Source: Barnesiella viscericola DSM 18177
GTDB lineage: Bacteria; Bacteroidota; Bacteroidia; Bacteroidales; Barnesiellaceae
Assembly (NCBI RefSeq): GCF_000512915.1
Contig: NZ_CP007034.1
Location: forward strand, 1,302,001-1,366,000
Direction: 5' to 3'
DNA: 64,000 nt
In this document: positions 1 through 8,993 of the stretch, piece after piece
How the letters are laid out: every line of letters begins with the position of its first letter
How positions within the stretch are numbered: position 1 is the first letter of the stretch
The notes under the pieces: generated by a model
The model's database searches: none
What the model was told of the DNA's origin: nothing
The model's input: the letters and a program-made list of their open reading frames with translations, nothing else
Program-made: the position numbers and the translations under genes

Positions 1-1
1 C

Positions 2-574
2 ATTCACGACCTGCACGCCGTCTATCCGCTGTGCGAAGACAGCCTCGACGACATCATCGGCATCGTGTCGCTGAAAGAGCTTTTTGCCAAAATCGACGAC
101 CCCACATTCAACATCAGGGAGGTGGCCGAGACGCCCTATTTCCTGCCCGAGAACATGAGTGTCTATACCGCCATGGAGCGGCTACGCACCGAGAATCACC
201 GCTACGGACTGGTGACCGACGAGTTTGGCAGCATCGAGGGCATCGTCACCCTCAGCGACGTGCTGGGCGCCCTGGTGGGTTCAGCCTCGGCCGGACCGTC
301 GGCCGACATCATCACCCGCGACGACGGCTCGTGCCTCATCGACGGGCAATGCTCGTTCTACGACTTTCTCGACCACTACGACATGACCGACCGCTACCAG
401 GAGTTCAACTACAACACGCTGAGCGGACTCATTCTCGAACTGCTGCAACACATTCCCACCGAGGGCGAAAAAGTGGACTGGCTCTGCTTCACCCTCGAAA
501 TCGTCGACATGGACGGTGCCCGCATCGACAAGGTGCTGGTACACAAGCACGAGACCCCTCAGGAAGAGAACTAG
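2..574 (+). CDS. CorC/HlyC-family membrane-associated protein, C-terminal part (5' end outside window)
   Basis: The frame is open from the window edge to a TAG, so only about 190 C-terminal residues are visible and no start is seen. The visible part contains the second half of a CBS pair (LVTDEFGSIEGIVTLSDV) followed by the small CorC_HlyC transporter-associated domain ending near DGARIDKVLVHKH. Family members usually carry an N-terminal DUF21 membrane domain and are linked to Mg/Co efflux; in Bacteroidota the gliding-associated GldE has the same architecture, and the fragment cannot tell them apart. A hairpin 30 bases after the stop closes the gene. Confidence 0.85.
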   Translation: MHDLHAVYPLCEDSLDDIIGIVSLKELFAKIDDPTFNIREVAETPYFLPENMSVYTAMERLRTENHRYGLVTDEFGSIEGIVTLSDVLGALVGSASAGPSADIITRDDGSCLIDGQCSFYDFLDHYDMTDRYQEFNYNTLSGLILELLQHIPTEGEKVDWLCFTLEIVDMDGARIDKVLVHKHETPQEEN

Positions 575-603
575 CCCATCTCTCCCTGGTTTTACCCATA
601 AGC

Positions 604-643
604 ACGGGGCAAACCTCCTGTTGTCAGGTAAGGTCTGCCCCGT
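604..643 (+). terminator. Hairpin after the CorC-family gene
   Basis: ACGGGGCA (604-611) pairs with TGCCCCGT (636-643), with an inner ACC/GGT pairing. It lies 30 bases after the stop codon. The following T run is short, so termination may be weak. Confidence 0.5.
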
Positions 644-742
644 ACGCTTTCCACGGCTGCTTCCCCAACGACAGGAACCGCCGATGCCTTCCACGGGTGC
701 CCCTCCCTTTCCACCCCACTTGCGATTGTGCAAAAAAGGTCT

Positions 743-750
743 TACCTTTG
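743..750 (+). promoter_or_regulatory. -7 promoter box for the queuosine pair
   Basis: TACCTTTG matches the Bacteroidota -7 consensus TAnnTTTG. The expected transcript start near 757 gives a leader of about 80 bases before the transporter gene. No well-spaced TTTG -33 box was found. Confidence 0.6.
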
Positions 751-837
751 CGCCCGAAAAAACAAATTGTATAACCAGCGAGGAGCTGCAACAGGCTCCT
801 CCCGTGTGCTTGAACACCACGTAAAAAACAAGGAATC

Positions 838-1521
838 ATGAATCGTACCGTATCTCTGCCCTTCCTCGTGATGGGCGTCGTATTCTGTGTGTGCCTCATC
901 TGCTCCAACCTGCTCGAAGTGAAGATGGTTTCACTCGGAGGCATCACCGCAACCGCCGGACTCATTGTCTTTCCCATCTCCTACATCATCAACGACTGCA
1001 TCGCCGAGGTGTGGGGCTACCGCAAGGCACGGCTCATCATCTGGCTGGGCTTCCTCATGAATCTGCTGGCCGTTCTTTTTATCCAACTGGCCATTGTCCT
1101 GCCCTCGGCCCCGTTCTGGGAAGGGCAAAGCGCCTTCGAGGCCACCTTCTCCTCCACGCCCCGCATCTTGCTGGCCAGCTTCATCGCCTTTCTGGCCGGG
1201 TCGTTCCTCAACGCCTATGTGATGAGCAAGATGAAAATATCGAGCGGAGGCAAATACTTCTCGCTGCGGGCCATCGCCTCGACCATCGTGGGCGAGAGTG
1301 CCGACTCGCTGCTCTTCTTCCCCATCGCCTTCGGGGGCGTGGTACCGGTCAAGGAGCTCATCGTGCTCATCGTCACCCAGGCCTGCCTCAAAACAGCCTA
1401 CGAAATCATTATTCTGCCGGTTACCATTCGGGTGGTGCGACTGGTCAAGCGCATCGACGGCAGCGACGTCTACGACCGGCAGGTATCCTACAACATCTTC
1501 AAAATAAAAGAAATACAATAA
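838..1521 (+). CDS. yhhQ: Queuosine precursor transporter (YhhQ/QPTR family, DUF165)
   Basis: A 227-residue hydrophobic protein with about six membrane segments, the usual size for the family. Family signatures include the early ICSNLLEVK segment, FPISYIINDCIAEVWGY after the second helix, and the conserved SADSLLFFPIAF region near residue 155. The family imports 7-deazapurine precursors (preQ0/preQ1) of queuosine through the inner membrane. The next gene, queF, follows after 9 bases and makes preQ1 from preQ0, which supports the assignment and a shared transcript. The leader can form two hairpins before the start. The ATG was chosen because it begins the first helix. Confidence 0.92.
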   Translation: MNRTVSLPFLVMGVVFCVCLICSNLLEVKMVSLGGITATAGLIVFPISYIINDCIAEVWGYRKARLIIWLGFLMNLLAVLFIQLAIVLPSAPFWEGQSAFEATFSSTPRILLASFIAFLAGSFLNAYVMSKMKISSGGKYFSLRAIASTIVGESADSLLFFPIAFGGVVPVKELIVLIVTQACLKTAYEIIILPVTIRVVRLVKRIDGSDVYDRQVSYNIFKIKEIQ

Positions 1522-1530
1522 CTCATCAAT

Positions 1531-1986
1531 ATGGAATCGAAAGAACCTCAATTGACTTTACTGGGGCATAAGACCACCTATCGGCAGGACTATGCCCCCG
1601 AGGTGTTGGAGACCTTCACCAACAAACACCCCGAAAACGACTACTGGGTGCGCTTCAACTGCCCCGAGTTTACCAGCCTCTGCCCCATCACTGGCCAGCC
1701 CGACTTTGCCACCATACAAATCGACTACATTCCCGGCGAACGCATGGTCGAGAGCAAGAGCTTGAAGCTCTACCTGTTCAGTTTTCGCAACCACGGAGCC
1801 TTCCACGAAGACTGCGTGAACATCATCATGAAGGACCTCATCAAGCTCATGGAGCCCAAATACATCGAGGTGACCGGCTTTTTCACACCCCGCGGCGGCA
1901 TCAGCATCTACCCCTACTGCAACTACGGACGCCCCGGCACCGAGTATGAGGCGATGGCCCGCCAGCGGTTGCAGAGCCACCGGTAA
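1531..1986 (+). CDS. queF: NADPH-dependent 7-cyano-7-deazaguanine reductase
   Basis: 151 residues, the short unimodular QueF form. It reduces the nitrile of preQ0 to the amine of preQ1 in queuosine synthesis. The active-site motif [12 protein letters not shown] carries the covalent-thioimide cysteine (Cys51) and the acid Asp58; the NADPH-binding motif ESKSLKLYL starts at residue 74, and FHEDC supplies His92 and Glu93. All key residues are present, so the enzyme should be active. It sits 9 bases after the precursor transporter in what looks like a two-gene operon. Other queuosine genes (queC, queD, queE, tgt) are not in the window. Confidence 0.97.
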   Translation: MESKEPQLTLLGHKTTYRQDYAPEVLETFTNKHPENDYWVRFNCPEFTSLCPITGQPDFATIQIDYIPGERMVESKSLKLYLFSFRNHGAFHEDCVNIIMKDLIKLMEPKYIEVTGFFTPRGGISIYPYCNYGRPGTEYEAMARQRLQSHR

Positions 1987-2040
1987 AATGCCCTGAGAGC
2001 CCGGCAATAACTTGCCGGCTCCTCGTATCATACACGCGCA

Positions 2041-2076
2041 AGCCCTACCGCGCGCTGTCACAGCGCCGATAGGGCT
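2041..2076 (+). terminator. Hairpin after queF
   Basis: AGCCCTA (2041-2047) pairs with TAGGGCT (2070-2076), enclosing a second stem GCGCTG/CAGCGC with loop TCA. A smaller hairpin, CCGGCAA/TTGCCGG, lies just upstream at 2001-2018. The T run after it is poor. Confidence 0.5.
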
Positions 2077-2112
2077 CGCACGTTATTTCCAAGATTTACT
2101 GACGTAAACGAA

Positions 2113-2145
2113 AAAGGGATATACCTTTGTGAAGTATACCCCTTT
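2113..2145 (-). terminator. Rho-independent terminator of the large secreted protein gene
   Basis: AAAGGGATATAC (2113-2124) pairs with GTATACCCCTTT (2134-2145) at 11 of 12 positions. On the minus strand the stem is followed by a T run just past the stop of the gene ending at 2163. Confidence 0.75.
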
Positions 2146-2162
2146 CTCCATGTTATCTGAAA

Positions 2163-5100
2163 TTATTGAACCATAATCTTTCCGGTCACAACTCGTGTAC
2201 CGGTCAACAGACGCACGATGTAGACTCCCGAAGAGAGGTTACTCAGGTCGATAACCGACTCGTCTCGATAGCTACCCGTGGCAGCACCACGACAATCGTA
2301 AAGAGTTACTTCGATGTAATCGCCCAGGATATGCAACCGCTCTCCGTCGAAGTAGAACGACGATTGACTCTCGGTCGACTCTATCCCCGACACGGTGTTG
2401 ACGCGCTCCATATCGAAGGCAAACAACCGCATCTGGGTAGCCGAAGTCTCCTGCGGACAGTAGGGTTTCACCCCGAAATAATAGATGCCGTCTTTGGGAA
2501 TAGCCACGACTCCCGAAACCTGACTCCGGTCGTCAATCACATCACCGCAAACCACTTGGGTGGTATAGGCATCGGGCACATCTTTATCGGCCATGTAAAC
2601 CGTCAAGTTCTGTCCATGGTCGCTTGCAGGATCGTCAATCATGATTTCGTAATCGATAGTCACACGCACCGAGTCGCCTTGCGACAAAGCCACCGAGGGT
2701 GCTACATAGAGGCCGGCAATACCTTTGGACTCCATTCCGTAGTCATAGAAATATTGAGTCTGCATGAATGTCTCACCACCTTCGGTCACGGCACTCCACT
2801 GTTCGATATTGGAGGCCGGGCTGTAATGGTACCACTCACCCTCGTTCGACTCGAAATCGGAGTGATACGGGAGTGTCGTCCCGGCCTCGGCTACCGGCGA
2901 CAACTCGATGTCGTCGAGGTACAGGCAACCGTTCCCCTTGGGCGAATAGCAGTTGATGACAATGTAATAGGCACCGTCCTTGTCGACCGTAACCGGTACC
3001 GAAAGTTTAGCATAATGCTTCTCCTTCACAATTACACTGTCGTTGTCGTACAGCAAAATGGCATCGGTCATATCGTCGGGGTCGGCCGATAGATAGACTC
3101 TGAACCGTTGTACGTAAGAGAGCGTAGTATTAGGCGATGCGGGCTGATTCATCATGGTGCGATAGAACATCGAGAACTCATACTCTCCTGCCGGTATATC
3201 AATGCTCTGCGACCGGGCCCAGGCATCGACATCGGCTGCTGTTTGTCCGCTGCACCCCAGCAATCCCGTGCCGTCGTAGGCCGAGCTGGAACTGAACGCC
3301 GAGTGGGTAATCACCAGACTGGCTCCGGACAACGTCTTTAACGACCAGTATGGGTCGGTCGTGGCATCTTCAAAATTCTCCTTATAAGGAATCGTGGCGT
3401 TGGCCCAGTGTTTCAGCGAAGCTCCCGGCAACGTGTCGTTGTAGCTGTCGGTGTCGACCGTGCTCTTCACATAGCTCCGGAAGGTATAGGTACCGACTGC
3501 CGACACATCGGCCTTCTGGGTGAAGGTATAGGTAACCGTATCGCCAGGAGCCAACGGACCTTCATAAATTTCCGATACGGGCGATCCGTTGCCGTTCATC
3601 TCATAGGAGAATGTCAGATTCTCTTGCGGCGAAACGCCCAGGTTGACAACCTGCACCGTCACGGCGGCCTCACTCAAATTGAAACCATCGGTACAATCCA
3701 GTTCTACCGACGACATGGCCACATCTTCGGCAGCATCGATACGCACATCGTCGAGTATGATGTTGCGCCCCGTACCTTCGTTATAGAAGGCAAAGTAGTA
3801 GTTACCGGCTTCGGGTATATCGAAGTGGGCATATCCACATCGATATTGATTCACCTTGTCCACCGGATAGGAGCACAGGAGAGTTGTCAGGCTGTCGGGA
3901 TCGTCGCTCCGGCCCATATAGACCTTCAAAGAGCTTTCGCCCGTAGAATATACGGTAGCGTAGTAGAACGAGATTCGAGCCTTGCCCTTGGGCATCGAGA
4001 TGGCCGGGCTGATGTACCAGTCATTGTGTGTAATGCCCGCATACGAGTCGATGTATCCAATACCGGTACCCTCCTTGGGCAGACCGGCTGCTGCTTTCAA
4101 AATCGGTTCCCAATACACGCCGTCCTGGTCGGGGTTGTAGGACGACCAGTAAATCACGTCCGAAGAGTCCTCGTTGAAACCCATGTTGTGCGGGAAGGGA
4201 CGGGCCGTATAGGCCTGAACCCGAGTTGTCAACGTATCGTTCGACAAATCACCGTCGCCCGACATGGCCGACCACACTTTCAAGACTTTCTCTCCCGGGG
4301 TGCTCCAATCGGCCGTCGTCGGGAAAGTGAACTCCTTGCTCTCGTTGGCTGCCAAGGACTCGATTTCGCCCGATACAACTTCACCGTCATTGACCTGATA
4401 ATAGACCGGGACATGGCTCTGTGCCGACTTGCCGTTATTCTTGAATATGGCCGAGACCTTCACTGCGCCGTCGACCAGCCGGGCCGATAGTTTGGGCGAC
4501 GTAATCTGCTCGGCCACAATATCCTCATAAGGGTCCTTTATCTTGATATTCCTGACAGCCACCTGCGCCAGGCTGTTGCACTGCAACGCCAGCGAGACCA
4601 AGCCGGCCTCGGCTATGTTGCAGGTCACCGACCCCTTGGCAAATTCCGTCTCCGAAGCCGGGAGATTGTCCGACACGCCTACCTCAGCATAATCATTGGT
4701 TACAAAATAGCCCGTCTTGACCGACATGGTAAAATCGAGGCTCGACATATACTCAAACTCAACCCGGACAATCCCGGCCGGCAGAGAGATACAGTTACTT
4801 CTGAGCAAAGCCGTCTTTGTATTGTAGGGTACCCACACCCACGCCTCGTTATCAGGACTGTATGCCCAATAGGCAGCCCGCATAGAGGGTGTAGAGGAGC
4901 TCGAAAAATCGGTAGTTATGTTCTCCGATGTCATCTGATAAGGATAATCGATCGAAGGTCTCATCTCGACCTCGGTCTCCAAGGTATCGTTTTCCAGATT
5001 CAAATCGTTGGAAACTCCGTCGACCCAAGCCGTTATCACGCTCGTCTCACCCGTCACACACAGAGCCTTCCGGGCAAACTGATAGGTTCGGCTCTCCCCC

Positions 5101-5855
5101 GAGAGCAACGGCTCGGCAACCGTCTCCGACACCGTTTCACCGTCGCCTACCCGATAGTTCAACCGATAGGAACTTACCGACAAACCGGTATTGACCACCT
5201 TCACCTGTATGGGCTGTTCCGTATCACAGGCGTTACCCATTGCCAGCACTTCATGTATGGCCATATCGGGACCTGCATAAGCATCGATGGCCACATCGTC
5301 CACATAGGTCGAATTAAATACAAAGGAATATCCGCCATGGCCTCGTTCATGAAATGCGATATAGACCGGCTTGCTGACATATTTCGACAAATCCAGGGCA
5401 TAAGCCCCCCACGGCAATACACCCTGCGGAGAGATACACATCAAGGTATCCGTGAAGTTAGCCCGTGCCTTATCCGATTGAGAGACAAGCACCTCGAATG
5501 CCCGCTCGTTTTCAGCCACATTCGTTGCCCAGTTCGCTCCCAACATAAAGTGCAAATACTGTCCCGATTCAACGGTTACCCGAGGAGTTATCAGCCAGGA
5601 GTCGGTCTCCAACCCCTCGCCGAATCCGCCGGCTTTGGAATAAGCGGCATAACCGCCCGTGGAATAACCGAATATAAACTGATTGATGTCGTCAGTCGAA
5701 CTCCATTGAGGGTGATCATTCAACGTACTCGGCTTGCACGTCGTCGTCCACCCCTCGGGGGGAAAGACTCCACCGTCAAATGTTTCGTGCAACTCGGCAA
5801 ACCCGAGTTCCACATTCAGCAGAGCCAATGTAGCAAAAAGTAAAATCTTTTTCAT
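2163..5855 (-). CDS. Very large secreted protein with choice-of-anchor-J repeats and a T9SS-like C-terminal domain
   Basis: 1230 residues. The start MKKILLFATLALL gives a typical signal peptide; an upstream ATG (5865-5867) adds only four residues. The mature protein alternates lectin-like choice-of-anchor-J/cleaved-adhesin modules (first at about residues 25-195, with HETFDGGVFPPEGW and DSWLITP) with CARDB-like Ig modules built around QVKVVNTGLS, SAIFKNNGKSAQ and VQVVNLGVSPQ and ending in SNDTL or YNDTL. The last 65 residues (LYDCRGAATGSYRDES, LSSGVYIVRLLTG, KIMVQ) look like a type A sorting domain of the type IX secretion system. Likely exported and attached to the cell surface; ligand unknown. 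It diverges from a TPR/HTH regulator gene that could control it. Confidence 0.8.
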   Translation of the reverse strand: MKKILLFATLALLNVELGFAELHETFDGGVFPPEGWTTTCKPSTLNDHPQWSSTDDINQFIFGYSTGGYAAYSKAGGFGEGLETDSWLITPRVTVESGQYLHFMLGANWATNVAENERAFEVLVSQSDKARANFTDTLMCISPQGVLPWGAYALDLSKYVSKPVYIAFHERGHGGYSFVFNSTYVDDVAIDAYAGPDMAIHEVLAMGNACDTEQPIQVKVVNTGLSVSSYRLNYRVGDGETVSETVAEPLLSGESRTYQFARKALCVTGETSVITAWVDGVSNDLNLENDTLETEVEMRPSIDYPYQMTSENITTDFSSSSTPSMRAAYWAYSPDNEAWVWVPYNTKTALLRSNCISLPAGIVRVEFEYMSSLDFTMSVKTGYFVTNDYAEVGVSDNLPASETEFAKGSVTCNIAEAGLVSLALQCNSLAQVAVRNIKIKDPYEDIVAEQITSPKLSARLVDGAVKVSAIFKNNGKSAQSHVPVYYQVNDGEVVSGEIESLAANESKEFTFPTTADWSTPGEKVLKVWSAMSGDGDLSNDTLTTRVQAYTARPFPHNMGFNEDSSDVIYWSSYNPDQDGVYWEPILKAAAGLPKEGTGIGYIDSYAGITHNDWYISPAISMPKGKARISFYYATVYSTGESSLKVYMGRSDDPDSLTTLLCSYPVDKVNQYRCGYAHFDIPEAGNYYFAFYNEGTGRNIILDDVRIDAAEDVAMSSVELDCTDGFNLSEAAVTVQVVNLGVSPQENLTFSYEMNGNGSPVSEIYEGPLAPGDTVTYTFTQKADVSAVGTYTFRSYVKSTVDTDSYNDTLPGASLKHWANATIPYKENFEDATTDPYWSLKTLSGASLVITHSAFSSSSAYDGTGLLGCSGQTAADVDAWARSQSIDIPAGEYEFSMFYRTMMNQPASPNTTLSYVQRFRVYLSADPDDMTDAILLYDNDSVIVKEKHYAKLSVPVTVDKDGAYYIVINCYSPKGNGCLYLDDIELSPVAEAGTTLPYHSDFESNEGEWYHYSPASNIEQWSAVTEGGETFMQTQYFYDYGMESKGIAGLYVAPSVALSQGDSVRVTIDYEIMIDDPASDHGQNLTVYMADKDVPDAYTTQVVCGDVIDDRSQVSGVVAIPKDGIYYFGVKPYCPQETSATQMRLFAFDMERVNTVSGIESTESQSSFYFDGERLHILGDYIEVTLYDCRGAATGSYRDESVIDLSNLSSGVYIVRLLTGTRVVTGKIMVQ

Positions 5856-6207
5856 ACAAACAACCATTTAGTGAACCAAAATAAAATATAGCTTACATTA
5901 GAATATCAAATCTTCCTCTCACAAGTCTAATTGACTTTTTACAAATGAAACCAAAATCTCACAAAGCATAAAGTTTTATTCCCCCAGCCGACTACTGCAA
6001 TTTGAAATTAAATAGAGAAAACACTACGGCATATAATTATAATATACTAATAATCATATTATTAAAATTCCTTTCCAGCCATACATTCCTTCATAAAAAA
6101 GGAAAATCGTGAGAAAGAGACGTAAAAGATTCATATTCCGCTACCCGACAAAATAATAAATTATAAATATTTGCTACCTTTGTCATACACATCACAAGGG
6201 CAAAACT
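5856..6207. other. AT-rich intergenic region between divergent genes
   Basis: About 350 bases, much richer in A and T than the flanks, with no credible ORF. It holds the start region of the minus-strand secreted protein and, at its right end, the -7 box of the TPR regulator. No clear TAnnTTTG was found for the minus-strand gene. Nothing else was recognised. Confidence 0.6.
6175..6182 (+). promoter_or_regulatory. -7 promoter box for the TPR/HTH regulator
   Basis: TACCTTTG, 25 bases before the ATG at 6208, matches TAnnTTTG and implies a leader of about 20 bases. Confidence 0.7.
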
Positions 6208-8046
6208 ATGAGGGAATCTTATCGAAACAGCCGTTTATTGAATTTTATCTTATGTATAATTCTATTGTCGGGGTCTATTTCCCTTAATGGCTGGTCTCGA
6301 AACTACCAAACCCAACTCAAACAGTTCCTGAACGAAACGCACCAAATATACCACATCGACCACCGCACGGCGTCCCAATCGGCCAATACTCAACTGTCGA
6401 CTCAGCTCGACTCGACCATAGCACGACTGCAAACGGCTCCACTGCCCGACTCGACCATCATCGCTACCTTGTACGACATTGCCGTCAAACTCAGCGAAAA
6501 CGGCTTGTACAATGCCACCATCGAGTACACGAAACTGGCCCGCCGATTTCTGCAAGACAACTTCCCCGAACAGATTGCACAAAAGGAGACCCGGGTCAAC
6601 CTGGCTCTGATTCAAGCCTCGGCCTACCAGGCATTGGGCATGTCGACTCCGGCTATCAACCTCTATTTCAACTCACTCGAAGAGACCAAGAAATATCACA
6701 TGGACGCCATGACGGCTATCATCTACAACAACCTGGGCAGTTCATTACAACGCCAAAAGGAGTATGCTCAAGCCGACACCTTCTTCAACAAAGCAATACA
6801 AATCAACGAAGCTCGAAAGGACAAGCAGAAGCTCTTTGTCAACTACAACAACCTGGCTGTCACCTATGCCAAGCAGAACAACCACGACAAGGCCTTGGAA
6901 TATGCCTTTCTGGCCCTGCATCAGCTCGAATCGAAGAAGGACAAGGACATGATCATGCTCATGCAGCAGAGTATCGCCTCGATTTACCTCAACCGCAACG
7001 AACCGTTGCTGGCCCTGAAAATCATACAAGAGGTGGAGAAGTACCAGAAGGAGAAGGGGCAAAACCGCTTTCTCATCTATACCTATCGGCTGTTGTCCCA
7101 AATCTATCGTCACCTCAACCGCAACGAAGAGGCGTTGACCGCTCTCCAAAAAGCCAAACAGCAGGCCGACATTTGCCACAGCGAGAAGGATCAGGTGGGT
7201 CTGCTGAACTCGTTTGCCGAAATCTATGCCGAGAAAAGAGAGTTTGGCAAGGCATACGACTGCCTCTCCTCGGCCGTAGCAATCAAGGACTCTTTGTCTG
7301 AAATCGAAAACAAGTACCAGTTCGCCAACATTGAGGAGATGTATCTGACCGGACAGAAGCGCAACCTTCACGAAGCGCTCGCGGCCCGACAAGCGCAAAA
7401 GAGGAATACCGTCATCTACACGCTGCTGGGAATCATCATCGCCAGCCTGCTCGCCGCCTTGTTGCGCAACCGGGCGACATCGGCCCGGAAGCGGGCGGCC
7501 AAAGAGGAGTCGTGGCAAAAGTCCTACCACAAGTTCGACATCGAACTTCGTGAAAAGGAACAGGAAAAGGCACAACTGGAACAACGCATCGCCGCTCAAA
7601 AAGAACAGCTCTTGCAACAGGAAAAAGAGATGACGTCGCTCTCCATACAATCGGTTCAAAACGAAAACTACATAGAAAAGCTGAATGAGGAGATGAAAAA
7701 GCTGCTTCTCGAAATCAACGTCAAAGAGAGCGAAAAGCGCAAGCACATCAAAGAGATCATCTCGAAAATCAATCAATACAATGCCAAAAACGGTTGGGAC
7801 GAATTCCGATTCAGATTTGAAAACGTGCACGACTCCTTTTTTCAGAAGCTCTCGGAACGCTACCCCGACCTCACCACCAACGACAAGCACCTGTGCGCCC
7901 TGCTCAGGCTGGGGCTGTCGACCAAAGAGATTGCCTCCATCACCTTCAAGGAGGTGCGCAGCATCGAATCGGGACGAAACCGGCTGCGCAAAAAGCTGGG
8001 ACTCCCCGAGAAAGAGGATCTGGTCAAATTCCTCTCCGAGTTCTAA
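6208..8046 (+). CDS. TPR-repeat, membrane-anchored regulator with C-terminal LuxR-like HTH
   Basis: 612 residues. An N-terminal hydrophobic segment (about 11-28) acts as signal or anchor; TPR repeats fill about residues 130-380 (for example IIYNNLGSSLQRQKEYAQAD); one membrane helix spans about 401-420 (TVIYTLLGIIIASLLAALL); a charged coiled coil runs 435-520; and a winged or LuxR-like HTH ends the protein (LGLSTKEIASITFKEVRSIE, about 568-587). This layout is common in Bacteroidota and is thought to place the TPRs in the periplasm and the DNA-binding domain in the cytoplasm. Targets are unknown; the divergent T9SS-type protein is a candidate. Confidence 0.88.
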   Translation: MRESYRNSRLLNFILCIILLSGSISLNGWSRNYQTQLKQFLNETHQIYHIDHRTASQSANTQLSTQLDSTIARLQTAPLPDSTIIATLYDIAVKLSENGLYNATIEYTKLARRFLQDNFPEQIAQKETRVNLALIQASAYQALGMSTPAINLYFNSLEETKKYHMDAMTAIIYNNLGSSLQRQKEYAQADTFFNKAIQINEARKDKQKLFVNYNNLAVTYAKQNNHDKALEYAFLALHQLESKKDKDMIMLMQQSIASIYLNRNEPLLALKIIQEVEKYQKEKGQNRFLIYTYRLLSQIYRHLNRNEEALTALQKAKQQADICHSEKDQVGLLNSFAEIYAEKREFGKAYDCLSSAVAIKDSLSEIENKYQFANIEEMYLTGQKRNLHEALAARQAQKRNTVIYTLLGIIIASLLAALLRNRATSARKRAAKEESWQKSYHKFDIELREKEQEKAQLEQRIAAQKEQLLQQEKEMTSLSIQSVQNENYIEKLNEEMKKLLLEINVKESEKRKHIKEIISKINQYNAKNGWDEFRFRFENVHDSFFQKLSERYPDLTTNDKHLCALLRLGLSTKEIASITFKEVRSIESGRNRLRKKLGLPEKEDLVKFLSEF

Positions 8047-8064
8047 GACCTACCTGCCTCCGTC

Positions 8065-8988
8065 TCATTCGTCACACAACCGCCCCTGCCACGCATCGCG
8101 CTCACGCATGCGCCGCAACAGGCGTGCGGTAAACTCATGATTTTTAAGCCCCCAGCGGGGAGCGATAAGCAACTCGGCCGGCGATTGCGACACGAACCGC
8201 TCGATGGCGATACTGGGCGATAGGCGCTCGGCAAAGTCGATGGCCAGGTCGATATACTCGTCAACTCCGTAGAGGTGGAAATCCTGCGGACTCATCTCAT
8301 ATTCCCGAGCCATGCGGGTATGCCGAATCAATTGCAGCTGGTGCAGTTTGAGGGTATCGAGCGGAAGCTGCGACAAGCTGCGGGCATGTTTGAGCATCAT
8401 CTCCCGGCTCTCGCCCGGCAATCCCAATATCATGTGAGCCCCCACGAGTACCCCGGCAGCCGAGGTGCGACGAATGGCGTCGACCGAGGTGGCAAAATCG
8501 TGTCCCCGGTTGATACGTCGCAAGGTCTCGTCGCTGGTACTTTCCACCCCATACTCCACCAGCACGAAGGTGCGGCGGGAGAGGTCGGCCAGGTAGTCGA
8601 GCAGGTCGGCAGGCATGCAGTCGGGCCGTGTGCCGATGATGATTCCCACCACCCCGGGGTGAGCCAGAGCCTCCTCATACTTGCGTTTCAGCTCTTCAAG
8701 CTCACCATAGGTATTGGTATAAGCCTGAAAATAGGCCAGATAGCGCATCGTAGGATATTTGCGGGCAAAGAAGGCAACCCCCTCGTCGAGCTGGCGGGTG
8801 ATGCTCTTGCCGGTGTGGCAATAGTCAGGGCTGAACGTCTGGTTGTTGCAATAGGTGCAGCCCCCCACCCCGATACTGCCGTCGCGATTGGGACAGGTAA
8901 AGCCGGCGTGCAGCGAAATTTTCTGCACCTTGCCGTCGAAATGTTCGTTCAGAAAATCAGCGAAGTCGCGATACCGCTTCGTATCCAT
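8065..8988 (-). CDS. YhcC-like radical SAM protein (TIGR01212 family)
   Basis: 307 residues, typical length. The iron-sulfur cluster motif is the expanded form CPNRDGSIGVGGCTYC with Cys32, Cys44 and Cys47, diagnostic of the TIGR01212/YhcC group rather than the plain CxxxCxxC motif. Downstream RRINRGHD and GAHMILGLPGESREMM are standard for the fold. Substrate is not established for most members; some are linked to tRNA or sulfur metabolism. It is the last gene of a minus-strand run, 5 bases after the dipeptidase gene, so it is probably cotranscribed with aroC and the dipeptidase. Confidence 0.9.
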   Translation of the reverse strand: MDTKRYRDFADFLNEHFDGKVQKISLHAGFTCPNRDGSIGVGGCTYCNNQTFSPDYCHTGKSITRQLDEGVAFFARKYPTMRYLAYFQAYTNTYGELEELKRKYEEALAHPGVVGIIIGTRPDCMPADLLDYLADLSRRTFVLVEYGVESTSDETLRRINRGHDFATSVDAIRRTSAAGVLVGAHMILGLPGESREMMLKHARSLSQLPLDTLKLHQLQLIRHTRMAREYEMSPQDFHLYGVDEYIDLAIDFAERLSPSIAIERFVSQSPAELLIAPRWGLKNHEFTARLLRRMRERDAWQGRLCDE

Positions 8989-8993
8989 ACCGT

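Noticed and set aside
757-837. Known preQ1-I riboswitch upstream of the queuosine transporter
   Set aside because: The stem and A-rich tail are suggestive, but the conserved loop and pseudoknot bases of the class are not present; kept only as an unusual leader.
5253-5843. Long plus-strand ORFs antisense to the large secreted protein and other big genes
   Set aside because: They are frame shadows of real genes in GC-rich coding DNA, with no start signals or family features.
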